Positions 18,706 to 27,351 of a stretch of DNA of 54,726 nucleotides are shown here, in pieces. Under the pieces are notes generated by a model. That model was given only the letters and a program-made list of their open reading frames with translations. It did not search any database and was not told the origin of the DNA. Positions within the stretch are counted from its first letter, which is position 1. Every line of letters starts with the position of its first letter. Where the stretch lies: the NCBI GenBank assembly GCA_017433295.1, contig JAFRHL010000029.1, positions 1 to 54,726 of the forward strand. The letters are read 5' to 3'. The stretch is from Eubacterium sp. (GTDB taxonomy: Bacteria > Bacillota > Clostridia > Lachnospirales > Lachnospiraceae). A program made the position numbers and the translations under genes.

Positions 18706-18808
18706 GACAATGCAGCTGATATTTTCCTTATTGCCGGCCTCATAAGAGTACCCTGTGATAAGGAATGTTAAAAGGACACGCAGACTGTCCTGCAGAAAGG
18801 AGGACTCT

Positions 18809-19099
18809 ATGTCACAGATCATTGTTTCTGCCAATGAGCTTACGAAAAAGAAGGAAGCTCTGGCTGCACTAAAGAAAACTCTCGGCACCCAGATCAGCCA
18901 GTTTGAAGCAGAGGGGAAGAAGCTGGATTCCATGTGGGAAGGAGCGGCCAAGAAGAAGTATGCCATGGCTCTTGCAATTGATGTTTCCAAGCTGAAGATG
19001 ATCATGAAACTGGTGGAAGATTTCATTAAGGTGCTTTCTACGATTATTGCCCTTTACAACCTGATGGAGAAGAAGAATCTGTCAGTGGCATCCAGCTGA
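18809..19099 (+). CDS. WXG100-like protein (EsxA-type), first copy
   Basis: The 96-aa all-helical protein has two long helices joined by a WxG-type turn (SMWEGAAKKKY). WXG100 proteins form helical hairpin dimers exported by type VII secretion systems. AAAGGAGG ends 5 nt before the ATG at 18809; an in-frame ATG at 18755 adds a basic, unstructured leader lacking a site and is rejected. The C-terminal half is unusually hydrophobic (VLSTIIALYNLM), so it may pair with another partner. Confidence 0.8.
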   Translation: MSQIIVSANELTKKKEALAALKKTLGTQISQFEAEGKKLDSMWEGAAKKKYAMALAIDVSKLKMIMKLVEDFIKVLSTIIALYNLMEKKNLSVASS

Positions 19100-19101
19100 C
19101 A

Positions 19102-19146
19102 GCCGGCACCGGATTCGGAATAGATTCGGGATAGGAATGTGCCGGC
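19102..19146 (+). other. Hairpin between the two WXG100 genes
   Basis: GCCGGCAC and GTGCCGGC are perfect 8-bp arms around a 29-nt loop, without a T-tract. Such hairpins between esx-like and following genes can protect the abundant upstream message. Confidence 0.4.
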
Positions 19147-19191
19147 GCCGGGATTCGCAGGCCGGTCTTGAATTAACAGGAGGGATAGTAT

Positions 19192-19509
19192 ATGGCTGAC
19201 ATTATTAAAGTATCACCGGAGAAGCTGACAGCAAGTGCGGCCTCTCTGGGATCCATAGGTAAATCGATCAAAAAAACAACGGGACAGATGCTGACTCTGG
19301 TAACGGGGATCAGTCAGAATGTATGGAGCGGTGAGGCCTCCGGGGCCTTTGTAAGGAAGTTCCAGGGATTACAGACAGATATTACGAAGATGTGCAGGAG
19401 ACTGGATGAACAATCCTCTCATCTGAAAACCATTGCCAAAGAGTACCAGACCACAGAGGCGGCCAATAAAGCTGCAGCGGCCAGGCTGAAGAACCAGGCA
19501 GGAGTCTGA
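19192..19509 (+). CDS. WXG100 protein (EsxA-type), second copy
   Basis: The 105-aa protein has the typical WXG100 pattern: helix, NVWSGEASGAF turn, second helix with FQGLQTDITKM. It lies just before the EssC-type ATPase and is a likely substrate or core partner of the system. The ATG follows CAGGAGGG by a normal distance. It is only distantly similar to the first copy, which suggests a heterodimer. Confidence 0.88.
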   Translation: MADIIKVSPEKLTASAASLGSIGKSIKKTTGQMLTLVTGISQNVWSGEASGAFVRKFQGLQTDITKMCRRLDEQSSHLKTIAKEYQTTEAANKAAAARLKNQAGV

Positions 19510-19596
19510 CGCATACTCCGGAGATGAGAGCACACGTCGCAAAAAGGAACACAGCTTTGCAGCTGTCTGTCGGAAATGCTTTGTAAGGAGAGTGTC

Positions 19597-22500
19597 ATGT
19601 CTGTTTTGATATCTGTGTTTGGGGAGAGAGGTTATTCCCGGTACAGGCTTCCCTTCTGCAGGAATACGGATTACAGCCTCTGGCTTTCGGATGAGACATT
19701 TCAGATAAAGAGACCTCTGAGGATACTCCTGGAGAACATTGACCAGATCTGGTATATAAGGTCATCAGCGGAGTATCTGCTGCCGGCGTCCGGGCAGAAA
19801 AGGAAACCGCTTACCGCCGGTGCGGGCTTTGACCTGAAGTCTTCTTTGGGGGATGTGTTTACTTTTTCGGTTTATGAGGTTCCTTATCATTGCTCTCCTT
19901 ATGACAAGTTCTTTTTAAGAGATACCATCACTATCGGACGAGGCCGGGATAATGATATTGTGATCCGGGGCCAGAAGGCTGTATCCAGACTTCATGCAAA
20001 GCTTTATCAGTCAGAAAGAGGCTGGTTTCTTGACTGCAGGGGTATCAATGGCCTGTATGTTAACGACCGCTTTATCAGCAGCCGGACAGAGCTGGGATTT
20101 GGTGACCATATCAATCTGATGGGGCTTCAGATGGTGTTTCTTGAAGAGTATATCGCTGTGGAGACAGGGTTGCTTGATGTGGGGATAACATTAATCCCTG
20201 TGGGCCATACCGGTGATGACAAAAGGACTCTCCCCTGTGACGGTACTCCGGCCGGGGGAGGAGGCCGGGAGCATATTACAGGTATAAAAGTCATTCACAG
20301 ATCGCCCAGGAGCTTAAAGTCTGTGGAGGAGGATCCCATTGTCATAGATCCGCCTCCGGAGCAGGATTTTACAGAAGACATGCCGGCAGCCGTCATGATT
20401 GCCTCCAACATTCTTATGACATTTCCCATGGTTGCCGGCAGCTGTTTTATGATCTATGCTTCCAGAAGAGAAGGCGGGAACCAGCTGTATATGTACGGCG
20501 GCCTGCTCATGGCTCTTTTGTCCTTGCTGTCCTCCCTGATCTGGGTGCTGATCCAGAGCATCTATAACAGAAGAAGGGATGCCGGACGATGGAAGAAGAA
20601 TAAAGAGGCCTATCATCTGTATCTGAAGCAGAAAGAGAAGGAAATCAGAGAAAGAAGCGCCGGGATAAGGGAGCTTCTGGAGGAAAGATATATCAGGGCA
20701 GAGAATCGGACAGCTCTTGATGACAGCTCCATATCCCTGTGGAGCCGGATGCCCTGTCACGTAGATTTTCTGGACTGCAGACTGGGTACGGGAGATATGA
20801 AGCTGCCGGCCGAGATATCCATACCGGAGTTTCATTTCAGGACCATGAATAATGATCTGGAAAGTACAGTGGAAGACCTCCGGCACAAGTATTTGATCCT
20901 TCCGGATATGCCCATAAGAATATCCCTGAAAGAACACAGCCGGGTCGGGCTGGCAGCCCTCCGGGAAAAAGACAGGGTCTCCCTTGCCCGGAATATGATC
21001 ATCCAGCTTGCCTGCAATAATTGTTATACAGAGGTCAGGATAGGCCTTGTTTATGATAAAGAGCGCAGTATCTGCGGTAAGGACTGGGATTTTATGCGGT
21101 GGCTTCCCCACGTATGGTCAGAGGATGGAAACCGCAGGCTTCTGGCCTCCGGTCATCAGGAAGCCAGAGGACTGTTTTTTCATCTGCTCGGACGCCTCAG
21201 AAAAAGAGAAGAGGGGGCTGCAGCCACCATCCCGGTCTATGTTTTGTTTATTGATGCCCCTCATTACCTGGAAGGAGAGCCCATAGAAAGGTATTTTACC
21301 GAAGGACAGACCCACAACGGGATCGTGGTGGTCTGGCTGGCTGCGGAGAGGGAGCTTCTGCCCAACTCCTGTCAGCTGATATTGGAAAAAAGTCCGGAAT
21401 TTCAGGGGATATGCCACCTGTCGGAAGGAAGAAGGACCCCTGTATGCTTCGATGATATCCCGTGGAAAGAGGCAGATGCCTTCGCCAGAAGGATGTCACT
21501 TTTCAGGGTTATTGAAAGAACTGAGGATAATGAGATCCCTTCGTCTGTCACTTTTTTTCAGCTTTTTGATATAGCCGGACCCGGGGAGCTGGAAATAGCC
21601 GGCAAGTGGAAAAAATCCAGAGTCGTCGACAGTCTGCGGGCACCCATAGGGCTCAAGGCGGGAGGCAGGATGAAATATCTGGATATCCACGAGAAGTACC
21701 ATGGTCCCCACGGCCTTGTGGCAGGAACCACCGGTTCGGGAAAGAGTGAACTCCTTCAGACATATATTCTCTCTCTGCTGGTATTATTCAGTCCCAGGGT
21801 CGTAAACTTGTTTCTTATAGACTACAAGGGAGGAGGCCTGTCAGGCCTTTTTGAAGACATGCCCCATCTCTGCGGCCAGATATCCAACCTGTCCGAAGGG
21901 GGCATTGCCAGGGCAATGACCGCTCTGCGCAGCGAGAACCAGAGAAGGCAGAAGCTTTTTAAAGATTACAGGGTAAACAATATCAGTGACTATATGAGGC
22001 TGTATTACAGCCGTGATGATATGATGCCGGTCCCCCATCTTCTGATTATTATTGATGAGTTTGCCGAGCTGAAAAAAGAGGAGCCCGACTTTATGCAGGA
22101 GCTGATCAGCATCGCCCAGGTGGGAAGGAGTTCCGGCCTGCATCTGATCCTGGCCACCCAGAAGCCGGGAGGAACGGTGGATGATAAGATATGGAGCAAT
22201 GCAAGATTCCGGATGTGCCTCAGGGTTCAGGAGAAGCAGGACAGTATGGATATGCTCCACAGACCGGATGCCGCCGATCTGCGCCGGACCGGACGCTGCT
22301 GCTTCCAGGTCGGCAACGATGAGATTTATGAGGTGTTCCAGACCGGCTGGAGCGGCGCCGGATACCGGGAGACAAAAGAAGTCTCAGAGATTGTATCAAT
22401 GGTTTCCTTTTCCGGAGAAAAGGAATATCTTCCTAATAAAAAAGAAGAGGTTGCAGGCAGTAAACAGACTCAATTTGATGCGATCAGAGAGAGTATTATC

Positions 22501-24219
22501 CTGACCGCCGAGAAGGAAGGTCTGGCTAAATGCCGCCAGCTCTGGCTGGATCCGCTTCCTGCAAGGCTTACCCTGGACGAAATAAGTTCGGGCCCGGGAC
22601 AGGGCCAGCGGGAGCCGGACCTTAAAGAGCCCTCCGGTAATGGCCCTTCCGGTTATGATCCCTCCGGAGGCTGCCGGAGAGTCTGTATCGGTCTGGCGGA
22701 TGATCCTGCTCACCAGAGACAGTTTCCGGCCTTCTTAAACCTGGAAAGACATACGGCAGTATGCGGACTGCCCGGATCGGGGAAAACAACCTTTCTCCAG
22801 ACTCTTCTCTATGGGGCCATAAGCCATTACAGCGCCGGGGAAGTACAGATATATATACTTGATTTCAGCAATTCCTCTTTAAAGGCCTTTGAAAGAATGC
22901 CCCATACCGGGGGAGTTATAACCGGGGAAGAGGCGGATAACTGCCGGGCTTTTTTCCATCTGGTGAACCAGCTGCTAAAGGAGCGGAAGAAGCTTTTTGC
23001 CGGGGCCAATTACCGCCAGTATATCCGTTCTGGAAGGGAAGCCCTGCCGGGAATCCTGATCGTGATAGACAATTACTCTTCCTTCAGTGAAAAGACAGGA
23101 CAAAGGTATGAGGAGGACTTAATAAAGCTGTGCAGGGAGGGGGAGAACGCGGGAATGACCCTGCTTGTCACCTGCGGAGGCTTTTCATCCTCTGAACTGC
23201 CCCATCATTTTTCCGATTATTTTAAGGAATGTTACTGCCTGGAGCAAAAGGAGTATTTCTCCTACTCAGAGATTCTGGGAACACTGGATATCTCCATATT
23301 TCCGGAAAAAGGAATAAAAGGAAGGGGGCTTGCCAGAATTGAGGGAGATATACTGGAATTTCAGACCGCCCTGGCTCTGGATTCTTCCGATGACTATGAC
23401 AGAATGCAGAGGATATGCCGGGAGGCCGGCAGGCAGACCGGTAATTACAAAGGCATACTGCCGGTGCCCTTGAGGGTCATTCCCAAGGAACCCTGCCTTT
23501 CTGTATTTATCCGGAATAATGAGGTGAGAAGAGTTTTGTGTGAGGAGGACCTGCTTCCCGCAGGATACGAGGTTGAAACCGCGGGGATTGCCTCCATATC
23601 GACCCGGACTCCGGGGGCCTTTCTGATCACCGGCGGAAAGAAGGCGGGAAAACACAGCCTGTTTAAGCTCCTCCTGGAGATACTTATGTTAAAGAAGCAA
23701 ATGCAGCCGGACCGGGAGATGGTTCTCTGTGTGGTAGATTTTTCAGGAGCTTTTGCTGCCGGCAGGGAGAATGCCATAGATCTTTATCTGGACGGAAAGG
23801 AATCTCCGGAAAGCCTGATGAGGAAGATCAGGCAATTGTTAACAAATTGCGATCCCGGAAAGAACTCTCCAAGGGTATTCATCCTGATCGAAAACCTGGG
23901 GATGTATTGCGCCCTGCAGGAAGAAGAAAGGGCAGCCGCAGAGGATTTGACCATGGAGATGGAGGATTATAAGAATCTGTTTATCATAGCGCTGGCCAAA
24001 GAGGAGGACTGCCTTCTGGCAGGAGAATCAAAGGTCTGGCAGGGGCGGGGGCCCGGAGCTTACGGGATCCATCTGGGCGGCAGCCTGATAGAGGATGTGG
24101 TTTTCGACCACGGAGCCCTGTCCTATGAAGAGCAGACCGCTGTACTGAAACCGGGAACAGGCTATTTCTTCCGGGAAGGAAAGCCCCCGGAGCTGATTAT
24201 CGTGCCGAAACCGGAATGA
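19597..24219 (+). CDS. essC: EssC-type FtsK/SpoIIIE ATPase of type VII secretion
   Basis: The protein of about 1540 aa is the motor of a Firmicutes-type (T7SSb) secretion system. Order of parts: an N-terminal beta-rich region; an FHA domain at ~100-175 (TIGRGRDNDIVIRG, SRLHAKL); two membrane helices at ~262-330; a first FtsK domain with Walker A GTTGSGKSE near 710 and Walker B LLIIIDEF near 815; a second with GLPGSGKTT near 1057 and ILIVIDNY near 1150; and a third with the degenerate P-loop GGKKAGKHS near 1345. The first ATPase domain looks catalytically complete; the second has Asn in place of the Walker B Glu. AAGGAG is 6 nt before the ATG at 19597; an ATG at 19576 is upstream of that site. 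Confidence 0.92.
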   Translation: MSVLISVFGERGYSRYRLPFCRNTDYSLWLSDETFQIKRPLRILLENIDQIWYIRSSAEYLLPASGQKRKPLTAGAGFDLKSSLGDVFTFSVYEVPYHCSPYDKFFLRDTITIGRGRDNDIVIRGQKAVSRLHAKLYQSERGWFLDCRGINGLYVNDRFISSRTELGFGDHINLMGLQMVFLEEYIAVETGLLDVGITLIPVGHTGDDKRTLPCDGTPAGGGGREHITGIKVIHRSPRSLKSVEEDPIVIDPPPEQDFTEDMPAAVMIASNILMTFPMVAGSCFMIYASRREGGNQLYMYGGLLMALLSLLSSLIWVLIQSIYNRRRDAGRWKKNKEAYHLYLKQKEKEIRERSAGIRELLEERYIRAENRTALDDSSISLWSRMPCHVDFLDCRLGTGDMKLPAEISIPEFHFRTMNNDLESTVEDLRHKYLILPDMPIRISLKEHSRVGLAALREKDRVSLARNMIIQLACNNCYTEVRIGLVYDKERSICGKDWDFMRWLPHVWSEDGNRRLLASGHQEARGLFFHLLGRLRKREEGAAATIPVYVLFIDAPHYLEGEPIERYFTEGQTHNGIVVVWLAAERELLPNSCQLILEKSPEFQGICHLSEGRRTPVCFDDIPWKEADAFARRMSLFRVIERTEDNEIPSSVTFFQLFDIAGPGELEIAGKWKKSRVVDSLRAPIGLKAGGRMKYLDIHEKYHGPHGLVAGTTGSGKSELLQTYILSLLVLFSPRVVNLFLIDYKGGGLSGLFEDMPHLCGQISNLSEGGIARAMTALRSENQRRQKLFKDYRVNNISDYMRLYYSRDDMMPVPHLLIIIDEFAELKKEEPDFMQELISIAQVGRSSGLHLILATQKPGGTVDDKIWSNARFRMCLRVQEKQDSMDMLHRPDAADLRRTGRCCFQVGNDEIYEVFQTGWSGAGYRETKEVSEIVSMVSFSGEKEYLPNKKEEVAGSKQTQFDAIRESIILTAEKEGLAKCRQLWLDPLPARLTLDEISSGPGQGQREPDLKEPSGNGPSGYDPSGGCRRVCIGLADDPAHQRQFPAFLNLERHTAVCGLPGSGKTTFLQTLLYGAISHYSAGEVQIYILDFSNSSLKAFERMPHTGGVITGEEADNCRAFFHLVNQLLKERKKLFAGANYRQYIRSGREALPGILIVIDNYSSFSEKTGQRYEEDLIKLCREGENAGMTLLVTCGGFSSSELPHHFSDYFKECYCLEQKEYFSYSEILGTLDISIFPEKGIKGRGLARIEGDILEFQTALALDSSDDYDRMQRICREAGRQTGNYKGILPVPLRVIPKEPCLSVFIRNNEVRRVLCEEDLLPAGYEVETAGIASISTRTPGAFLITGGKKAGKHSLFKLLLEILMLKKQMQPDREMVLCVVDFSGAFAAGRENAIDLYLDGKESPESLMRKIRQLLTNCDPGKNSPRVFILIENLGMYCALQEEERAAAEDLTMEMEDYKNLFIIALAKEEDCLLAGESKVWQGRGPGAYGIHLGGSLIEDVVFDHGALSYEEQTAVLKPGTGYFFREGKPPELIIVPKPE

Positions 24220-24229
24220 GGAAGTGAAG

Positions 24230-24499
24230 ATGATCCATATTGATATTTATGTTCCCTCCATGGGCGAAAGCTTTGAGTTCTGCTGTGATGAAACAGTGCC
24301 TGTTTACGAGATACGGCGGGATATTTACAATCTGCTGTCTGCGAAAGCAGGAGCTGACCTGACCCGGGAAGCTCCGGATGAACCTTTGGACCGGCCGAAG
24401 CTCTGGCTGTGCGACATGGAGGGCCGGTGCGTCCTGTCCCCGGACCGCAGCCTTACTGACCAGAATATCCGGCACGGGAGCCGGCTGATCCTTTTATAG
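24230..24499 (+). CDS. YukD/EsaB-like ubiquitin-fold protein of T7SS
   Basis: The protein of about 89 aa has the length and pattern of a ubiquitin-like beta-grasp protein (IHIDIYVPSMGES at the start, LCDMEGR in the middle, LTDQNIRHGSRLILL at the end), as in YukD and EsaB, cytosolic partners or regulators of T7SSb. It begins 10 bp after essC. ATG 24230 fits the GAGGA site at 24217-24221; GTG 24224 is the alternative. Homology is inferred from fold pattern and context. Confidence 0.75.
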   Translation: MIHIDIYVPSMGESFEFCCDETVPVYEIRRDIYNLLSAKAGADLTREAPDEPLDRPKLWLCDMEGRCVLSPDRSLTDQNIRHGSRLILL

Positions 24500-24512
24500 A
24501 CCGGATCTTGAT

Positions 24513-24597
24513 ATCAATCGAAATCGCCTTGGCGATTTTGTGCGAGCCCGGCGGCAGCTTTAGCTTCCTTCCATTGCGTAACTCTGCGATCCGCCGG
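24513..24597 (-). repeat. Family B 85-bp structured repeat, copy 1
   Basis: On the plus strand it runs from ATCAATCGAAATCG to GCGATCCGCCGG. It holds two palindromes: AAATCGCCTTGGCGATTT and the GGCAGCTTTAGCTTCC stretch. It aligns over its full 85 bp, in opposite orientation, with 50015-50099; I count about 13 differences and no gaps. It lies between the T7SS locus and the DUF951 promoter and could add a weak terminator. Confidence 0.75.
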
Positions 24598-24609
24598 TTT
24601 TTTGTTTTC

Positions 24610-24639
24610 TTGACCGGACCGCTTCCTTTTTGTTATAGT
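24610..24639 (+). promoter_or_regulatory. Promoter of the DUF951 gene
   Basis: TTGACC (24610-24615) and TATAGT (24634-24639) are separated by 18 bp, 26 bp before the start codon. Confidence 0.6.
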
Positions 24640-24664
24640 AAATCATGGTAAGGAGGAAGTTTGT

Positions 24665-24841
24665 ATGGATTTAAAGGTTGGAGAGATCATTAAACTGAAA
24701 AAGCAGCATCCCTGCGGAGTAAACCGGTGGAAGATCTTAAGGATCGGAATGGATTTCCGCCTGGAATGCACAGGCTGCGGCAGGCAGGTCATGCTGCCCA
24801 GGAAGCTTGTGGAGAAGAACTTTAAGGGTTACATCAGCTGA
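24665..24841 (+). CDS. DUF951 protein (YyzM-like)
   Basis: The 58-aa protein starts MDLKVGEIIKLKKQHPCG and contains RWKILRIGMDFRLECTGCGR and a final RKLVEKNF. These are the signature residues of DUF951, a small conserved Firmicutes family with a CxxC and an SH3-like look; its function is unknown. In Bacillus the homologue yyzM also sits just before rpsF-ssb-rpsR, which matches this position. AAGGAGG precedes the ATG at 24665. Confidence 0.88.
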   Translation: MDLKVGEIIKLKKQHPCGVNRWKILRIGMDFRLECTGCGRQVMLPRKLVEKNFKGYIS

Positions 24842-24884
24842 TATTTTTTCATGATAGTATGCCTTATATTTTTAAAAATGACAC

Positions 24885-24913
24885 TTGTTTTTATAATAGC
24901 TCTGTGATATAAT
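24885..24913 (+). promoter_or_regulatory. Promoter of rpsF-ssb-rpsR
   Basis: TTGTTT (24885-24890) and a perfect TATAAT (24908-24913) are separated by 17 bp, leaving a leader of roughly 75 nt before rpsF. Confidence 0.7.
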
Positions 24914-24995
24914 GCTCTACTGTAGTGTTTAAAGATCCTTGTTCTCTTTGTAAGGAAGAGAGCCAGAAAGACCAGAAGGAGGTGCAGAGATAACC

Positions 24996-25283
24996 ATGAG
25001 TAAGTATGAATTAGCAGTGGTTGTGAATGCAAAGATTGATGATGACGCAAGAGCAGATGCCATCGAGAAAGTAAAAGCTCTTATCGAGAGATTTGATGGT
25101 GTGATCACTAACGTCGATGAATGGGGTAAGAAGAGATTAGCTTACGAGATTCAGAAGATGAGAGAAGGATATTACTACTTCATCCAGTTCGATGCGAAGA
25201 CCGATGCTCCGGCAGAGATCGAACGTCGTATGCGTATCATGGAGCCGGTTATCAGATATTTATGCGTTAAGCAGGAGGCTTAA
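24996..25283 (+). CDS. rpsF: Ribosomal protein bS6
   Basis: The 95-aa protein is a full-length bS6 of the small ribosomal subunit (YELAVVVNAKIDD, WGKKRLAYEIQKMREG, RRMRIMEPVIRYLCVK). It pairs with bS18 on the ribosome, and the two genes flank ssb in the standard bacterial operon. GAAGGAGG precedes the start. Confidence 0.97.
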   Translation: MSKYELAVVVNAKIDDDARADAIEKVKALIERFDGVITNVDEWGKKRLAYEIQKMREGYYYFIQFDAKTDAPAEIERRMRIMEPVIRYLCVKQEA

Positions 25284-25300
25284 GCAACAGGAGGAATTCC

Positions 25301-25810
25301 ATGAATAAAGTTATTTTGATGGGGCGTCTGACCAGGAATCCGGATGTGAGATATTCACAGGGGGAGAGGTCAACGTGCGTAGCAAGATATACTTTGGCAG
25401 TTAACAGAAGATTTCGCAGAGAAGGCGATCCTGATGCGGACTTTATCGGATGTGTTGCCTTTGGCAGACAGGGAGAGTTCGCTGAGAAGTACTTAAAGCA
25501 GGGTACCAAGATCGTGATTTCAGGAAGAATTCAGACAGGCAGTTATACCAATCGTGAGGGTGTGAAGGTCTATACGACAGACGTGATCGTTGAGGAACAG
25601 GACTTTGCCGAGAGCAAAGCAGCAGCTTCAGGCTATGGTGGAGGATATCAGCAGAACAATTACCAGCAGCCCGGAGGATACCAGAATCCGGAACCGGCGT
25701 CTGCGGCACCACAGCCGACAATGACAAGCCGTCCTGCCCCCAGTGAGGCGGCCAGTGACGGGTTTATGACTATTCCCGAAGGGATCGAAGAAGAACTGCC
25801 TTTCATTTAA
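25301..25810 (+). CDS. ssb: Single-stranded DNA-binding protein
   Basis: The 169-aa protein has an OB fold at 1-110 (MNKVILMGRLTRNPDVRY, ISGRIQTGSYTN), a Gly/Gln/Pro-rich flexible linker, and an acidic tip EEELPFI that binds partner proteins. It protects single-stranded DNA during replication and repair. It lies 17 bp after rpsF with AGGAGG before the ATG. Confidence 0.97.
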   Translation: MNKVILMGRLTRNPDVRYSQGERSTCVARYTLAVNRRFRREGDPDADFIGCVAFGRQGEFAEKYLKQGTKIVISGRIQTGSYTNREGVKVYTTDVIVEEQDFAESKAAASGYGGGYQQNNYQQPGGYQNPEPASAAPQPTMTSRPAPSEAASDGFMTIPEGIEEELPFI

Positions 25811-25834
25811 AGGATAATCAGGAGGTAATATCAA

Positions 25835-26095
25835 ATGGCATACAATAAAGAGCGCGGCGATTCTCCCATGAGAAGAAGAGGCGGACGCAGAAGAAGAAAA
25901 GTCTGCATTTTCTGTGCAGATCAGAATTCAGTAATTGACTATAAAGATGTTAACAAGCTGAAAAGATACGTGTCTGAAAGAGGCAAGATCTTACCGAGAA
26001 GAATTACAGGCAATTGCGCAAAGCATCAGAGAGCTTTAACTGTTGCTGTAAAGAGGGCAAGACACGTTGCATTAATGCCATACACAGTAGAGTAA
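25835..26095 (+). CDS. rpsR: Ribosomal protein bS18 (cysteine-containing form)
   Basis: The 86-aa protein has the bS18 core ([40 protein letters not shown]). The CIFC and NCAKHQ cysteines place it in the zinc-type (C+) form of S18. It ends the operon before a terminator. Confidence 0.97.
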   Translation: MAYNKERGDSPMRRRGGRRRRKVCIFCADQNSVIDYKDVNKLKRYVSERGKILPRRITGNCAKHQRALTVAVKRARHVALMPYTVE

Positions 26096-26136
26096 GCCCG
26101 GCGTTATCATCTCAGTAATTATGTAAGATTAATTCT

Positions 26137-26166
26137 AAAGGAGTCCGTTTTTGCGGGCTCCTTTTA
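26137..26166 (+). terminator. Rho-independent terminator after rpsR
   Basis: AAAGGAGTCCG pairs with CGGGCTCCTTT (one G-T pair) around a 6-nt loop and is followed by a short T-run. Confidence 0.85.
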
Positions 26167-26193
26167 TGTTCTTGGGCAATATGGAGGACTATT

Positions 26194-27351
26194 ATGAAAT
26201 TTGTTCACGTGGGAGATCTCCATCTGGGGAAGTCACTGGGAGATTTTGACCTGATCCGGGATCAGAGATATATCCTGGATCAGATCATCGACCTGGCGGA
26301 GATCAACGGGGCCGATTGCATCCTGATCGCCGGAGATATCTATGACAAGTCGATTCCCTCAGAAGCTGCCGTGGGGCTCTTTGATTATTTCATAAACAGG
26401 CTGGCGGCAAAGAAAATAAAAGTATTTGCCATTCCGGGTAATCATGATTCGGATGAACGGCTTCATTTCGGGTCCGGTCTCTTTGAGAACAGCCATGTTT
26501 ATATTTCCGCCAGATTTGACGGGAAGCTTCACAGATATGAGCTTAAGGATGAGATGGGTAAGATAAATATTTACCTGATGCCCTATATAAAAGCTTCCCA
26601 GGTGAGACATTTTTATCCCGATGAGGAGATCAGTACATATCACCAGGCTGTGAAGACGGTCATAGACCACAGCGGCATCGACCCGGAGGAACGAAATATC
26701 CTGGTGGCCCACCAGTTCGTGGCGGGAGGAGGCAGGGATCCGGAGCTTGCAGGATCTGAGAGCCCGGCGGTTCTGCATGTGGGTCTTGTGGAGCAGATCG
26801 GATACGACCTGTTTGAAATGTTTGATTATGTGGCATTGGGCCATATTCACACGCCCCAGAAGGTGGGACGGCCGGAGATCAGATACTCGGGATCCCCCTT
26901 AAAGTATTCTCTGAAGGAATGCGGCCGGGATAAATTCCTCCCAATCATAACCACAGGGGCAAAGGGGCAGGTCGACATTAAGCTTGAGAAGCTGAAACCC
27001 AGGCGGGATCTGAGGCATCTTAAGGGAAAGCTCAGGCAGCTGCTTAATGAGAAGAATCTCTGCGACACGGAAGACTATATTTATGCCACTTTGACCGATG
27101 AGGATCCCATTAATGATGCCATGCGGATATTCCGGCAGTATTATCCCCATACGGTGCGGATCGATTATGATAACGCCCATACCAGGGAAATGGGGCAGGT
27201 GGATATCAGCAATGCGGCCGCGGGAAAAAGCTTTGAGGAGATGATCTCAGAGTTCTATGAGATGATCTATGGATGTGATATCTCAGAGGAGGAGCTCGCC
27301 ATGATGAAAGAGGCAGCCAGAGAGGCAGGTGTGGATCATGAGACCAGTTAA
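26194..27351 (+). CDS. sbcD: Exonuclease subunit SbcD (Mre11 family)
   Basis: The 385-aa calcineurin-like nuclease has the metal-binding motifs HVGDLHLGK, IAGDIYDKS, IPGNHDSDERL, VAHQFV and ALGHIHTPQ. With SbcC it forms a complex that opens and trims hairpins and protein-blocked DNA ends. Its last 14 bp overlap the start of sbcC. Length is typical. Confidence 0.95.
   Translation: MKFVHVGDLHLGKSLGDFDLIRDQRYILDQIIDLAEINGADCILIAGDIYDKSIPSEAAVGLFDYFINRLAAKKIKVFAIPGNHDSDERLHFGSGLFENSHVYISARFDGKLHRYELKDEMGKINIYLMPYIKASQVRHFYPDEEISTYHQAVKTVIDHSGIDPEERNILVAHQFVAGGGRDPELAGSESPAVLHVGLVEQIGYDLFEMFDYVALGHIHTPQKVGRPEIRYSGSPLKYSLKECGRDKFLPIITTGAKGQVDIKLEKLKPRRDLRHLKGKLRQLLNEKNLCDTEDYIYATLTDEDPINDAMRIFRQYYPHTVRIDYDNAHTREMGQVDISNAAAGKSFEEMISEFYEMIYGCDISEEELAMMKEAAREAGVDHETS

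Noticed and set aside
20314-21111. 265-codon minus-strand ORF opposite essC
   Set aside because: It is antisense to conserved EssC sequence, with no ribosome-binding site and no recognisable domain.
24914-24995. Possible S6:S18-binding leader RNA before rpsF
   Set aside because: The leader length fits, but I could not identify the conserved stem-bulge of that motif with confidence.
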